A DNA stretch of 64,000 bases from Auanema rhodensis (lineage: Eukaryota; Nematoda; Chromadorea; Rhabditida; Rhabditidae). Of the stretch, positions 43,185-54,869 are shown piece by piece (the stretch's first letter is position 1; each line of letters starts with the position of its first letter). Made by a program: the position numbers and the translations under genes. A model generated the notes under the pieces. The model did no database searches. It saw only the letters and a list, made by a program, of their open reading frames with translations, and was not told the origin of the DNA. Location of the stretch: assembly GCA_964057225.1 (NCBI GenBank), contig OZ059895.1:4960001-5024000 (forward strand), in the 5' to 3' direction.

Positions 43185-43362
43185 TAATATTGTATATTCG
43201 TATATATTTTTATAAAGATTAATATAGTATTATATCGTGAAATCATCTTTATAGCCGTTCATATGCATATAGGAACACAAATCTTATAAATATTTTGTGA
43301 AAATGACATGCCCGTGAAGCAGAAATAAGTTGAGAGTAGAGTTTAAAAAATGAGATTCGTCG

Positions 43363-44300
43363 CTAACGTGGGAGATTCAAAAAGTTCTGCGGTTGCTGGC
43401 CTTGTGGCGGATTGCGCATTTGATGAGATTGATGCATTAAATCATGGTGTACATATCCGCCGGGTCCTTGATAAGGATTAGGCTGCATTCCTTGCTAAAA
43501 AAGAACAGAAAATAAAAACAGGTCTTACATTTTTCTAACCTGATGATGAAACCCATAAGGTTGGGGCGGCATTACCATTTGAGAATATTGCAAGCCTTGA
43601 TTAGTTGGAGTGTTTCCTTGTCCTGGATTTTGTGGATATTGATGAGGCATCATTTGAGATGGAAGTTGCTGATGTACAGGATGTGCTGGATGTGCAGGAG
43701 CCGTACCAGGCTGATGATGAGATGGTATTCCGGGTTGTTGTGGCGCAGAGCCCGAAGGAATTCCTTGCGGTGGTACACTGCTCGAATGGGGAGGTTGCGA
43801 TATACTGGGATTGTCTATTCAATTCGTTTTACTAAAAAAAGTATTTCATGATAGCTTACTCTGATTTGGATCAGCCTGTTGTTGCGTAGAAGATTGGTGT
43901 TGCGCCTGAGGCTGTTGTATGGTGGTCTCGTGCTGCGAGTGAAGCGCCATTTGATTTTCATTTGGCATTGGTCTCTCCGCTATATCCTCCTTTAAATAAT
44001 AAAAAAAGTAAATTAATATATGTTATAAGTACTTTCAATTGGTTTAAAAGAGAGTGATCAGCCAGTTTGGCCAGCATCATAAGATTTCGATGTAGTAATT
44101 GCTGGTGTAGAACAGCCTCTTCTGCACGACCCTAAAACTTTATATATATATATATACAGAGAAACGTTAACGACAACCTGATCGTGACACTCTTTGATTT
44201 TTGTAATTAATTGAGAATTTTCATCTAAAAGTTTTTGGACTGTTGCCTGTTGATCAGGAGCCCCTTGTCTCACTTGGCTGGGCGCAAAAGCGAGTGACAT
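43363..44300 (-). CDS. SS18: SS18 / SSXT-family SWI/SNF (BAF) subunit
   Basis: Five exons in transcript order: 44300-44178, 44131-44033, 43989-43860, 43814-43540, 43494-43363, giving 252 residues. The N-terminal SNH domain (about residues 1-70: MSLAFAPSQ, ATVQKLLDENSQLI, HQQLLHRNLMMLAKLAD) matches the SS18 family, whose members bind the SWI/SNF ATPase and help remodel chromatin in the nucleus. The rest is low-complexity and rich in Gln, Pro, His and Met, shorter than the vertebrate QPGY domain and with few Tyr. The second intron ends in AAG. The ATG directly follows ttgattaag, a possible trans-splice acceptor. It lies only 133 bp downstream of the NDUFS4 stop on the same strand. The antisense frame over the Q-rich exon is a shadow. 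Confidence 0.9.
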
Positions 44301-44433
44301 CTTAATCAAAGTACAAATAATAAACATAACAACAAGAACAATAGAAATGGAAAATAACCACCATTAGAACAGCTTCAAAAAAGTTGACTAAATTTTTTTT
44401 TCAAGAACGTCTGTGCTACAATAACTAAAAAAT

Positions 44434-45141
44434 CTACTTAGTGCTGACACGGCCTCTCTTGTTCCAGGAAAAGTTAATACCGTAATTTTTAGGCTTGATT
44501 TGACGCTCATGGACTTCCTAAAATTATTCTTGAGAAACGGATTCTGATTATAAAGCTTACCTCTAATTCGAAAGACCATCTGTTTTTCTCACAGAAAGCT
44601 ATAGCGTCTTCCTTGGAGGAGAACTTCAAGTTCATTCCTATGTTTGATAAAGGATCAGCGCTGAAATTAAAATATAATTAGACAAATTCTATAACAAACG
44701 TTTACGTTCCCGTCCATCCCATCAATGGATTTTCCCAACGTTCCTTATTATCAAGCTCAATGCGCCATGTCTGGAAAAATATTAAATTAAAAATATATCA
44801 ATAAGGGAAAATATACATTAGTGTTGTTCCAAGGACTCTGTGTTGCCTCACGTGTTGGTTGAAAAATACGAGCAATACGTTCTTCCTGATGTTCCATTGG
44901 TACGCCTCCAATATCCATAGTTTCATCAACAACAACAGTAATAGGAACCTATTATAACCATTAATTCTCATTATCCATATGTAGTAAAAAATACTTTGGG
45001 AGTAACTTTTTCCAAAATTTCATTCACATCCTTTTTTTTTGCATCGTGTAATCTAGTTTGAGGGAGATTTTTAACAGCGCTAGAGAATGCACGTACCAAC
45101 GCAGTTTGACGACAAATCGTTGAGACACCCAATTTGAGCAT
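44434..45141 (-). CDS. NDUFS4: NADH dehydrogenase (complex I) 18-kDa subunit NDUFS4
   Basis: Five exons in transcript order: 45141-44995, 44948-44817, 44770-44706, 44660-44561, 44517-44434, giving 175 residues, the length of the human protein. NDUFS4 is an accessory subunit at the base of the complex I NADH module on the matrix side and is needed for assembly and stability. Diagnostic stretches are [39 protein letters not shown], the [17 protein letters not shown] segment, and the C-terminus RGRVSTK. The N-terminal about 25 residues ([20 protein letters not shown]) form a good mitochondrial transit peptide. The ATG is directly preceded by ctaatattacag, an apparent 3' splice site. It is divergent from the MPP8-like gene, with 303 bp between starts. 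Confidence 0.95.
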
Positions 45142-45444
45142 CTGTAATATTAGAAATACACGAATATGCGAGATAATTAATGAATTTATGTATAAATGTA
45201 ATTTTTATTTAAAATTACAAAATCAACACTATCATTAAAAACTTATGATAATCAGATTATTTTTTAATACTATTCGATATTCAAAATAGTCGTGGAACTA
45301 ATAATAATGTACGAAGTTTTGAAAGACCATATTTCTTTTACGTACAAATTTATTACGGTATTTATAGATATATAATATAGCTAACGAGGGAATATTTGAT
45401 CGATAAGTTATTTATTATTCCTAGTTTTTTGGTGATTTTATATA
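45142..45444. promoter_or_regulatory. Divergent intergenic region, NDUFS4 (-) and MPP8-like (+)
   Basis: Only 303 bp separate the two start codons, so both promoters or leader sequences must lie here unless either gene has a distal exon. The sequence is very AT-rich with no TATA box or other motif I can name with confidence. Confidence 0.5.
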
Positions 45445-48192
45445 ATGGCTTCAGATAGTGAAGGTGTGGAAGAGGTTTGTACTTAATTTCTGATTAAAAT
45501 AATTGATAACCTTCAGTCTGATGGTACATATTTCATAGTTGATTCTATCGTTGGTGTTGATCTCATTGATGGCGATATAAAATATAGAGTAAGATGGCAA
45601 AATTATCAAGCGGGTGACGACACCTATGAGCCTGAAAGCCATTTCAGATGTAAAAAAACATGTAAAATCAAATATATTTTCCATGTTTATTCAGATGAAT
45701 CTGTTCTTAGTAAAATGATGGATGACTTTCAAACTAAAAATATGACACGAATCCAAGAATTGAGAGAAATGGCTAAAGTGGCAAGAAAAAAGAAAAAAGT
45801 TATTAGACGTTCAGTACGAAAAACTTATGAGTATGTTGATGTATGCGTAATCTCTTTCTCTCTCTCTACTATTTTTCATTGTTAGGAATCTAAAGAAGAA
45901 AACGGACTGATGGTTTCTCGAGAGCCTCTAGCCAATGATGAATTTTATGGCACTACTGTAGCTGATGCAACAGGAGAATTGAAGAGGCTGATTGATCCTT
46001 CTCATAAAAATTCTTCAACAGAATTGGTTTAATTGTTCGAATATAGCATAACAATTACGTAATATCAGATATTAGCTCAAATGAACTCCAATGCTCGGGT
46101 GACACGTCGACAAATGAAGAATATGTTACCAGAAGTTGTAAAACCAGATTCTGGCCAAAATTCTGTTAGTTAAACTAAGTTAATGTTCAAAGTATTATTT
46201 TTCTTAAAGGCTTCTCCTACCCCTCCATTATTAGGTAGTAAACGACAAAGTGCTGGAAAAGAAACTGAGGTTTCGATTGGAGCTAAAAGATGTTTGAATC
46301 AGGTATAGGTATTATTTTGTACTCAGAAATAGTTTTTGCTTTAGAATATGAGTGATGTTTTTGATGCGGAAGATGATAACGATGAAATTAAGACCGACGA
46401 CACTACTACATCGTCAGAAGAGATTTTTGAAGTGTTTTCGTTAATTCGAAATTCCGGAGCATCTGACACTACCAGTGAAACTGTGGTTCTAGTTAGTGTT
46501 TTAGTCTACATAGATATAATACTTTTTATAGGACAATGTAGAAGCGGACGAGACCGCTTTTGAGAAAAAGACAAATGCACAAGCAGTAAAATCTTCAAGT
46601 GAAAGAGTTAAGAGGGAAAAAGATAAGAGTAGCACAAAAGCTGAAAGAGCTGTACACTTAGAAAAATGTATAGAAGCCTCTCCGAAGGTTGAAACGTCAA
46701 ACGAAATAAAAGAAGGTAGTAGAAACAATGATTTTCAAATCTCAAGTTGGGACAATATCTCTGCAAACTGTACTGATGAAACCTCATGTTCTCAAGTAGC
46801 TGTAAGATATTCATTATCACCACTTGTGAGCTTCATGTTTAATAACATATTTTTTAAACTTTTTTAGGAATTAAATACTATTATTCGAGAAGGAGACATA
46901 AAGCTATTTAAGAAAACTATCCATCTTGCCAAATGCGATAAAGATTTTTATCGTTGGACAGACAGAGACACAGGCTTCACATTTTTTCATACTGTAAGAA
47001 ATTGCTTGAAAGCGCAGTATTTCCGTCTTTTTACAGTTATGTGCTTATGTTAAATGCCCTGAAAATCATGAAACAGATGATTTTCTGACTTATCTTTGTG
47101 ATTCATCTGTGTTTGGTCAAATAATTGATTATCAAGAGAAGAGCAACTTATTCACTGCTTTACATTATTCTGTAGAAAATGGAGCAGTATGTTGTATTGA
47201 GCTATCTGTTTACTTAACTGTTTCAGACATGTCGAGTTTCGAGACTATTAGCATTCAACTGTGCTGTAAATTACCCAGATCGAAATGGTTATACACCCCT
47301 CCGCTTAGCTTATAGAAAAAATCATGCAAAAATGATGAAACTTCTCCTGCAAAAGGGGGCAAATTTTGCTCAACTAGAACTAGAAGAGAAAAGGTTACTT
47401 TTCATTTCTCCTATATATGTTTTTTACATATTACTGTTTCAGAAAGGCTCCAGAAGAGAGGAAAAAGAGAGCATATGAAGTTTTAACGAGACATGTAGAT
47501 ACAGTGCGTAATTTGCTGTCTACGACAAGAAATCGTGTGTTTAGGTTAATTTTTTAAATGTTATGGTTTTTTCTAATTCTTAAATGAATTTTCTAGAAAT
47601 TTAGTGGATGCATGTGAAAGCACTTTCCAATCTCCTATAATGACCTCTCCTTGCCATGAAGGGCCCACTTTCATTTTCCCGGTAAATCGATTAGTTTGAT
47701 TTCAGTAATCATTAATTTTAGTATAATTTGCCGGCAATAGAAATTCCTAATGAGACATATATGTTTTTACTTTTTATTTATATGTGTAATTTTGAATCAA
47801 ATGATTTTTCTAAGGTAAGTTCATGCTATATATCTTAATTAAAAATTCTAAATGTAGTGGACGGCACGTTGTTGGCCTGAACTTCATGTTAGATGTGAAG
47901 TCAACAATTGCGCGCTTGAACCGGTTCAAAACTCAACACATCCTATGGTCTTCTTCGCTAACTCGTTCAAAACGGGTGATAATATTTTGAAAATTGAATT
48001 CACAAATCCGGATGTAGTGTAAGAAATAGGTTTTAAACTTCAAAAATTGAATACATTTTTAGGATTAATTTTGTTTTGGCTGCTCAAGTTGTTTTAGTTA
48101 AACGAACAGAGGAAATTTTGCAATATGCGGCTACTCCATGGAGTATTAATAGCGGGCTTGAAGTTGCTCCATTAGTTGGACCTATGTTTTAA
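45445..48192 (+). CDS. MPHOSPH8: MPP8-like chromodomain and ankyrin-repeat protein
   Basis: Sixteen exons: 45445-45474, 45517-45649, 45695-45840, 45886-46026, 46069-46164, 46210-46302, 46345-46491, 46532-46801, 46868-46993, 47037-47186, 47227-47393, 47443-47544, 47597-47681, 47722-47814, 47858-48018, 48063-48192, giving about 689 residues. The N-terminal chromodomain (about 13-60) keeps three aromatic cage positions, F16, W37 (in VRWQNY) and Y40, followed by YEPESHF, so binding to methylated histone lysine is expected. A basic KKKK stretch, an acidic low-complexity linker and ankyrin-type repeats (LFTALHYSVENGA; NGYTPLRLAYRKNHAKMMKL) follow. A C-terminal domain of about 150 residues ends VAPLVGPMF. 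Order and content match MPP8, the H3K9me3 reader of the HUSH silencing complex, though 1:1 orthology is inferred. Very short introns (about 40 nt) throughout. Confidence 0.85.
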
Positions 48193-48302
48193 TGTTTTAT
48201 TTGTTACTATAACGGGCAAAGACTAGACGTTGATTTTTTTTTTTGAGAAAAATATTAACAAAATGAGAATTAGTATTTACAATGTTTCATGACCAAAGTC
48301 CA

Positions 48303-48581
48303 TCACTCGTGCTTTTCGTGTTCGATTTCTTCTTCATATTCTTCGTCCTCATCAGGATAAAATTCTTCTCGATCAACGGAAAAATCAGCCGAGCATACAC
48401 TTTGAATGTTTTAATAAATAATCAATTCAGCAACTTTTTTACCTGTAGCAAATGATACTGAAGAAGGCTATGGGAACTCCGAATAAACAAGCAGATAATA
48501 AGGGTTGTGTAGCAAACATCTGAATAACGTTTGAATACACCTCATAAGTCATTCTTCTAATTCGTATTGGCCAGGACCGCC

Positions 48582-48615
<34 letters not shown>

Positions 48616-50109
48616 ACTTTTTAATAGAACCTCCAAGTGGTACGGCAGTTTCTTTAATTATTGAATCCGATAATGTTTCTAACCATAGTAATATTGATTG
48701 CCGAGTCATATGTTCAGAATCATCATAAGACAAGAAATATTCATAGGCGGTATAATTAAAAACCAATAATCCTTTAAAAAAATTAGTACAGATATAAAAA
48801 AATGGATACCTGGTGGATTCATAGCACCCATTATGATGCTTGAGGCTATTTCTGGGCCATCGAGCCAGGCAAACTGAAACATGTCCCAAAGGTGTTCTGC
48901 TCTTCTCATATCATTAGCAGCTTTCAAAGTTTTGTCATAAAATATGCCAATAGGAGACGACATGTTGAAACGATCCATCTGTTATTAGACTATCCACTGC
49001 ATTTTTGAAAATAAACAAACCTCAGTCACTACACATAAAACCAATAATTTTCCGGTCGTTGAAATATCTGTTATAGTAGATGGGGTAGCTTTAGGCATAA
49101 GGGGCCATCTTTCTTTTGTTATCCAAGTTCTGAGTCCTTCTATATATTTTTTAAATGCTTGCATATATAGATAGTTCAACCTAATTCTCCGTGATAAGCT
49201 ATATAGCGGTCATCTTTGAAAACAGCCACACGAGCTTCTTTTAACGAGGCAGGCACAGATTCTGGCTTCGCAGAGAAGAATCTTGTCTGAAAGGAATATA
49301 TTTCCCCTTTTAATATAAATATTACATACCTTTGAAAACAAACTATCAGCAATATTTTCGAATTCCAGTCTCCAACCATCCTTTTTTTCTCCAATGAGTA
49401 CAAACACGGGATCATTACCTTGTTCCCTTTTTATCTGAATTCAAATGATTGGGACTGAAAGGAATTACTATGAAGAGATATTTACATCGCTCAGTTTGAC
49501 AGCATTTATACTTTCTATGAGAGGCGCAGAGCTTTTCATACAAAAGCTTACAAGAGCATCTTTCGAACGATCTCCCTGGTATTCAATTCGGCGACCATTA
49601 CGAAAGCTAAATGTTTGAGTAAAGTTATTCCACAAGATAATAATAAATACAAATTATTTCTATCATCTTAAAGTGGAAGTTATTTTTATTATTTTGAAGT
49701 AGAAAACTAACTTACAATATAAGAGTTGGATATCCTCTTATTTCCATTTGATTGCAAGCAGAATTAAATCTAAGACGATATCTGATTACTTATTAGATTT
49801 GAAGAAATTCACCTTGTACAATCCATTTTTGCAACTCTAATTGGCAAGTTTTTATCTTGTAAAGCATGTCCTAAATGTTCCCAGGTGGGAGCCAAGCGTT
49901 TGCAGTGAGCACACCAAGGAGCATAAAACTTAAATGTTTAAAGTTGTAATATATGTTTATGGCAAAGGAATTGTCACCTTAACCAGCCACATGCCATCAT
50001 CTTTGACATCAAGGAATTTGTCATTTAAATCTAAAACAACGCTAGTTGGGACGGCCCCATTAACCCTCAAAGGCAGATGTAAAAGGAAAATCAATATGAA
50101 ATACTCCAT
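48303..50109 (-). CDS. TMX3: TMX3-like membrane protein disulfide isomerase
   Basis: Eleven exons in transcript order: 50109-49978, 49928-49813, 49769-49716, 49606-49486, 49434-49330, 49286-49181, 49139-49021, 48978-48810, 48771-48631, 48581-48443, 48399-48303, giving about 432 residues (human TMX3 454). It has a signal peptide (MEYFILIFLLHLPLRVNGA) and a thioredoxin domain with FYAPWCAHCKRL (active site C50-A-H-C53). Thioredoxin-like b and b' regions follow, including WITKERWPLM and GKLLVLCVV. A membrane segment lies at about 381-401, with an acidic cytosolic tail ending EKHE. The family oxidises or isomerises disulfides in the ER lumen. Two oddities: the active site is CAHC, not the usual CGHC, and the tail has no KKxx retrieval signal. 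The intron at 48582-48630 contains a (TA)n run. A tttattttcag site lies 21 nt before the ATG. Confidence 0.92.
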
Positions 50110-50811
50110 TATTAGCTATCGGTTAATTGCCTGAAAATAAACAAAAGAAAATTTTCATTAGATGTTAAAATCTGAAAAGAATAAAAAATATCGACTTTCT
50201 TTACTGGTAGAGACTGCAACAGTGTTATATTAAAAGGGTACGTGAAAGTTCGTCAATGTAATGGTCCCAGTATTAAGGGTGACCGCTGAGCTGTATCAAA
50301 GCTATTAAGCCACGGCATTTATTTACAACATAATGTCGCTGTCTGGCCACTATTTCAAAACAAATTCGTTATCGAAATATGAACAAAAGATATAACAAAC
50401 TGAAATTCGAGACAGTATATTACTGATTACATCATATGAAAAACTTGATAATAGTTAACTAAGCATAATTTCGTATGAAACTACTTTTTAGTTGATATAT
50501 CTTTGAGCCTTTTATGATTTTGTAATATTAGGAACTTTTTTATAAAATGAACATATAATTTAATATGTTTTGTGTTCAACGGTAGTCAAGCGCTTGCATA
50601 ACTGCAGTTTATCCAAGGGTTACTATGACAACTTCCAATAAGCGGCATTATTCAATATGTTTTCTAGCATTTATTGTCTATTGATTATTTCTTTCAATAA
50701 TGCTTAATGCATAAATCAATTCAAGCCCAAAAATTGTTTTATTACAATATCAAATAATTTAAAAAATCTTTTCGACATACAGTTTTCATATGAGTGATTT
50801 AAGAGTGAAGA
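50110..50811. promoter_or_regulatory. Divergent intergenic region, TMX3 (-) and IFT57 (+)
   Basis: About 700 bp of AT-rich DNA between the two start codons. A 3' splice-site-like tttattttcag (transcript sense of TMX3) ends at 50131. An X-box lies on the IFT57 side and is listed separately. No open frame of note. Confidence 0.6.
50619..50632 (+). promoter_or_regulatory. X-box (RFX/DAF-19-type) upstream of IFT57
   Basis: gttactatgacaac is an imperfect inverted repeat matching the RYYNYY-WW-RRNRRY X-box pattern at every position. It lies 180 bp upstream of the IFT57 start codon. RFX factors (DAF-19 in Caenorhabditis elegans) drive intraflagellar transport genes through such sites, typically about 100-200 bp before the ATG. 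The motif is short and degenerate, so chance is possible, but its place in front of an IFT gene makes it likely to be real. Confidence 0.65.
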
Positions 50812-53800
50812 ATGGATGACGACGAGACAGTAGATGCAGCGAATAATCAAGGTGATGGTCCTGGAAAGAACTACGAAGTGTACAAAAAAAATGAACAGCT
50901 TCTTGATAAGTTGAAACTTTTGAATTACGAAGATGGTTTTCTTAGCTTACAATATAGACCAATTCAAAGGTTTATTTTTTTCTATGCAATCTGACAGTTA
51001 CAATAATAACAAATTATATGTTGAATCTCTAGGCATTATTTCACATTGTCCACAAATGTCGGAGAGCAGTTTTATCTGTTCACAAGTTTAGCTGCTTGGT
51101 TAATTAGAAAAATAGGAAACGAAAACTTTGATGTACCACAAGAGGTAATGCTTAATTATTATTTACCCGCATACTATTTTTGCAGTTTGACGACCCAAAC
51201 TCTACTATAACAAATATTTTGAGTGAATTACGATCTAAGGTTAGTATTTTTTTAATTTAACTCATCAATCTTACTTCAAAGACGGCACCCGTCTAACGAT
51301 TGTTCAAATTTAAAGTTTTGTAAGTAATGTACATATATGCTGTTAAAACTGGAGAGCGATTCATACGTTTCAACAACGTTAATGCAGCGTACTCCAGTGA
51401 ATCTGGGAATATTGCAGAGTTCTGGGCCCTGTAATCAGTAAAATAGTTATCAATTTAGAATCTTGGCAAAGTACCTTACAAGTTCCGTGGCGTTCTCCAT
51501 TATAAAATATTTTATTATAACATTTCTCTATCAAAGGGTAATATAACATAGTTGAAGGCATGTTGTGGTACAAATCCATTCGAAACTAAATAGTACTTAT
51601 AAGTCACTAGAACACCAAAAACCTACTTTCATTTTTTCAGCAAATGATTTTTCGATCTCATTTATATCCCCTTGCTCTAGTATGGGCACAGTTTGATTTT
51701 TCAGAAGTAATGGGTCATATTTAGGAATTTTTTCAATGTTTTTGATTTTGTTCAAATGTGTCCAGTAGCGTAAATGTATTACAGAATTATTGTGAACCGG
51801 CAAACTGTACTAAAAATATAACGAAAATATCAAAATATAAAAGACAATAAATTGCTCATACCTGGCTATAGCCATTTTTAATACCATAGCTGCTATGAAT
51901 CCACACGCTGTTCACAAGGGATGGTTTCACAACTAGTTTTCCCCATCTAAGAGAAATAAAGAAAAAATCAGTATCTATTTTTGTTCTTACCTGATTTCTC
52001 CTTTAAATGAAATAGATTTCAAAGTAGACGAGAGAGAGAATGTATCAGGAGAATCACCTGAAACAAAAATATCACTGTCAATTCTAAATTTTATACTACC
52101 AGATGTTAATTCGGCTTGGGACATATTATATGCAATAGCTGCAGCATTTGGAAAATAAGCAAAGATCTGAATGATTTAAAAGTTTTCATAAGAATCTGTT
52201 GCTAAGAAAAACTTGTTGAAATTCCTGAAAATAACCCTTTCTGTCTAATCGAGGAATAATAACATCATCAGGATCAGGGAAAATTATATATTTGGCGGAA
52301 GCCTTGTATCGCAGCAAGCAATCTGTCATAGCGGATGCTTGATTTCGAAACTCCAATTCTATGTTGGGATCAAACTCTTGTGCACTAGCTCTGTGCTTGC
52401 CTGTAGTAAATATATCAAAAGGAACAAGAAAACTATAATCTGTAAAATTTTATTTACTGGTATACCTAATCTTACTCTTGGCCATGCAGTTATTCTAACA
52501 TTACGATACAATGATAACAGTTGAAAAAGGTCTGTAAGCATACTTCTTACATAGAATTGCATAAAAGCACCATAATGGGAATAAATCTGAAAGTACTAAA
52601 TATTAAGATATTTCTTTTGAATATTTGTACTTCAGAAGACAATAGTAAAAGTTGCCATTTTTCATTAAGAAATAATGGGGTAAAACAGACGACTACATCA
52701 TGCTTCCTAGTATAAGGCAGTCTTAACCCAACCTTTAAACATTAAATTTAATATCGAACAGATGCTTTTGACATACTTCCAGTTCATCACCAAAAGTATT
52801 CTGAATTTGAATACTATTTGCACCATCTACAACTTGCCCCGTTGCCAAATACGGAACCCATTTACAATAAAATGGAGTTTGTCCAACAACTTGTTCAACT
52901 CTTAAAACATTATTAATGCCTTGAGTCTAAACCAGTTAAACAGCACTTGAACGGTATTTTCATCATAGATGTTTCATTGCGAGATATAAGTAAGAGATTA
53001 GGATGTTTCAGATGAAAAACTTGATGAGCATTCAATAGTAGAACAGCTGTGTTTGGTTTATAACTTCAAATTAAAAAAAAATTAAAATAGCTTGAATAAA
53101 AAGTCTTACAAGGATGAATTTTTAAATAGAGTTGCTGAAAGAATAACTAAATCATCCTCTCGTGCGACATAATCTTGTAAAATATGATTGTGTTGAGTGT
53201 CAAATATTGTAAGCCCAATGGTTAAAACGGTTGCCATTATGCCTAATATTGTTAGTAGTATTCGGAGCACAACGCGTCTGTATCGCGGAACTGAAATCAA
53301 ATCTCGAAATACTTAACAACTAACTGTATACCTCCTATTAATCTAAATACATAAGGTCTGTAGGTATGATTGACGGAATTATTCATTAGAAACAGTGATT
53401 TTGCAAAAATTCAAGAAAAATTCGAGGAAAATTTCGTGAAGACACTGAAAACAGTCAGATTAGTCTTTCTCGAAATACCCAGAAGATAAGGAGAAGAGAT
53501 ACCGCCTAACAAACAGGCTGTCTCCCTATAGATTCAAATCTGACACCATTCGAAAGAAAAATGTTCACTCTTCCGAAGATATTACAAAATAGCTAAGCAA
53601 TGTCCAGATAAACGTTGTTTATTTACCACACACATTGACAAGATCAGGTTTTTATGAAATAAATCTTTAAAATATTCTCTTCAGAATGTTATCGTTGATT
53701 TCTCAGCTAATAAGCTTCGACAAGGCAGTGGCGAAAATGCACTTTATGTTCTGAATTCCCTTGCAGATTTAGCACTAATAAACACAAATTTCAAATGGCA

Positions 53801-54869
53801 AAAGTACGATTCCCGAAACATCAAGAGTAACAACTATTAAATTAATTTTTAGAATAATTCCACCGATCAATGAAGACGAAGATGTTGATGTAGATAAAGA
53901 AGATGAAGACCCTGAGACTGATAACGAGGTTATTACATTATTTTATACAGCTTAAATTAAGCAAGTTCTGTTTCAAGGATTCGGAACCAGAATGGGCAGA
54001 CGATGAAGATGATGCTGAGCATGTTGATTTAGCAGTTCCAACTACAACCAAGGTATATTTATCTGTTATTGTATTTTCATTCCAAATCTATAAAGGACCA
54101 ACCACTGCAAACCATTTTACATAGCGATACCGATATCAACCAATGGAAAGGTGAATTAGAACGGGTTACACCCATGCTCAAAATCGTTATTCGTCAGGAT
54201 GCTAAGGTATAGGTGACTCTTTACATACTATTAAATATTCAATATTTAGGACTGGAGAATGCATCTTGAACAAATGGGGAATTTCCAGAGATCAATCACA
54301 GAATTGATTGATCAAACAACTCCGCAACTCGATAAAGTGAGAACGGCATAAATATTTCAGTGAAATTCATTATTACAGATCCATATCGATCTCCAACAGT
54401 CATTGGAAAGAATTGAAAGTCGCGAGAAAACACTAAATCAGCAAATGAGTAACATATTGTCCAAATTCAGAGAAGCCCAAGATAGACGAGCTGAAACGAA
54501 AGAGAAATATAAGTTCGTCCAAAAACTTGGAGACGATAATTTTAGTGATTCATTTTCTAGATCTGCTTCAGGGGGAGTCGATCAACGCACAGAAACTTTG
54601 CAGAAAATATCAGAGGAAATTGAACAACTGAAGCAACAAATCGAAGAACAAGGAGCAAAAACAAGTGACGGAGGTATATATAATTATTACTGTAAAGAAA
54701 TATATATGAATGTTCAGCTCCGATGGTAAAAATTAAACAAGCTGTTGCGAAAATGGAAGCAGATATTGATCGTATGAATGTACAAATCGGAGTTTTGGAG
54801 CAAGGTCTTCTGAATGCTCAATTAAGAGATAGAGTAGCTTTCACAACAGAAGCATATTCTTTCATTTGA
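50812..54869 (+). CDS. IFT57: Intraflagellar transport protein 57 (IFT-B subunit)
   Basis: Ten exons: 50812-50969, 51033-51144, 51186-51239, 53685-53803, 53853-53928, 53978-54052, 54096-54206, 54250-54336, 54379-54673, 54718-54869, giving about 412 residues (human 429). IFT57 is a peripheral IFT-B train component needed to build cilia (CHE-13 in C. elegans). The N-terminal calponin-homology-like domain shows the family signatures LDKLKLLNYEDGFL, HYFTLSTNVGEQFY, LAAWLIRK and FDDPNSTITNILSELRS. An acidic linker (NEDEDVDVDKEDEDPE) follows, and a long coiled coil from about residue 235 (SREKTLNQQMSNILSKFREA). The third intron (51240-53684, 2445 bp) contains a complete gene on the other strand; all other introns are 41-63 nt. 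For exon 4 I used donor gtacg at 53804, because the later gtaac would leave a 26-nt intron and break the frame. Confidence 0.93.
51276..53386 (-). CDS. GT92 (DUF23) family glycosyltransferase, nested in an IFT57 intron
   Basis: Twelve exons in transcript order: 53386-53332, 53290-53110, 53063-52947, 52900-52777, 52732-52631, 52586-52466, 52400-52213, 52166-51991, 51946-51862, 51809-51627, 51585-51475, 51428-51276, giving about 531 residues. It has Golgi-type type II topology: a short basic cytosolic N-terminus, then a membrane anchor at about 25-47. The catalytic domain shows GT92 hallmarks: VVVCFTPLFLNEKWQLLL, SHYGAFMQFYVRSMLTDLF, ELEFRNQASAMTDCLLRY, and the metal-binding FPDPDDVIIPR (about 274-284). 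The family includes beta-1,4-galactosyltransferases acting on N-glycan core fucose, but donor and acceptor here are unknown. The third intron's donor is ambiguous by two codons (52947 or 52953). The stop lies 36 bp from the host intron's donor. Confidence 0.9.

Noticed and set aside
43543-43851. Plus-strand frames over the SS18 Q-rich exon, and the matching extra minus-strand frame
   Set aside because: They are shadows of the low-complexity SS18 exon at 43540-43814, whose frame is continuous with the SNH-domain exons.
48582-48612. (TA)n run as a meaningful repeat
   Set aside because: A plain dinucleotide microsatellite inside a TMX3 intron; a similar short run is in an SS18 intron (44147-44157).
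49159-49181. A 23-nt intron in TMX3 (gttgaa to atgcaag)
   Set aside because: It is too short and shifts the frame. The acceptor at atatatag (41-nt intron) restores the TMX3 alignment.
53827-53852. A 26-nt intron in IFT57 using donor gtaaca
   Set aside because: It is too short and gives a stop. The upstream donor gtacg (53804) gives a 49-nt intron and restores the family sequence.
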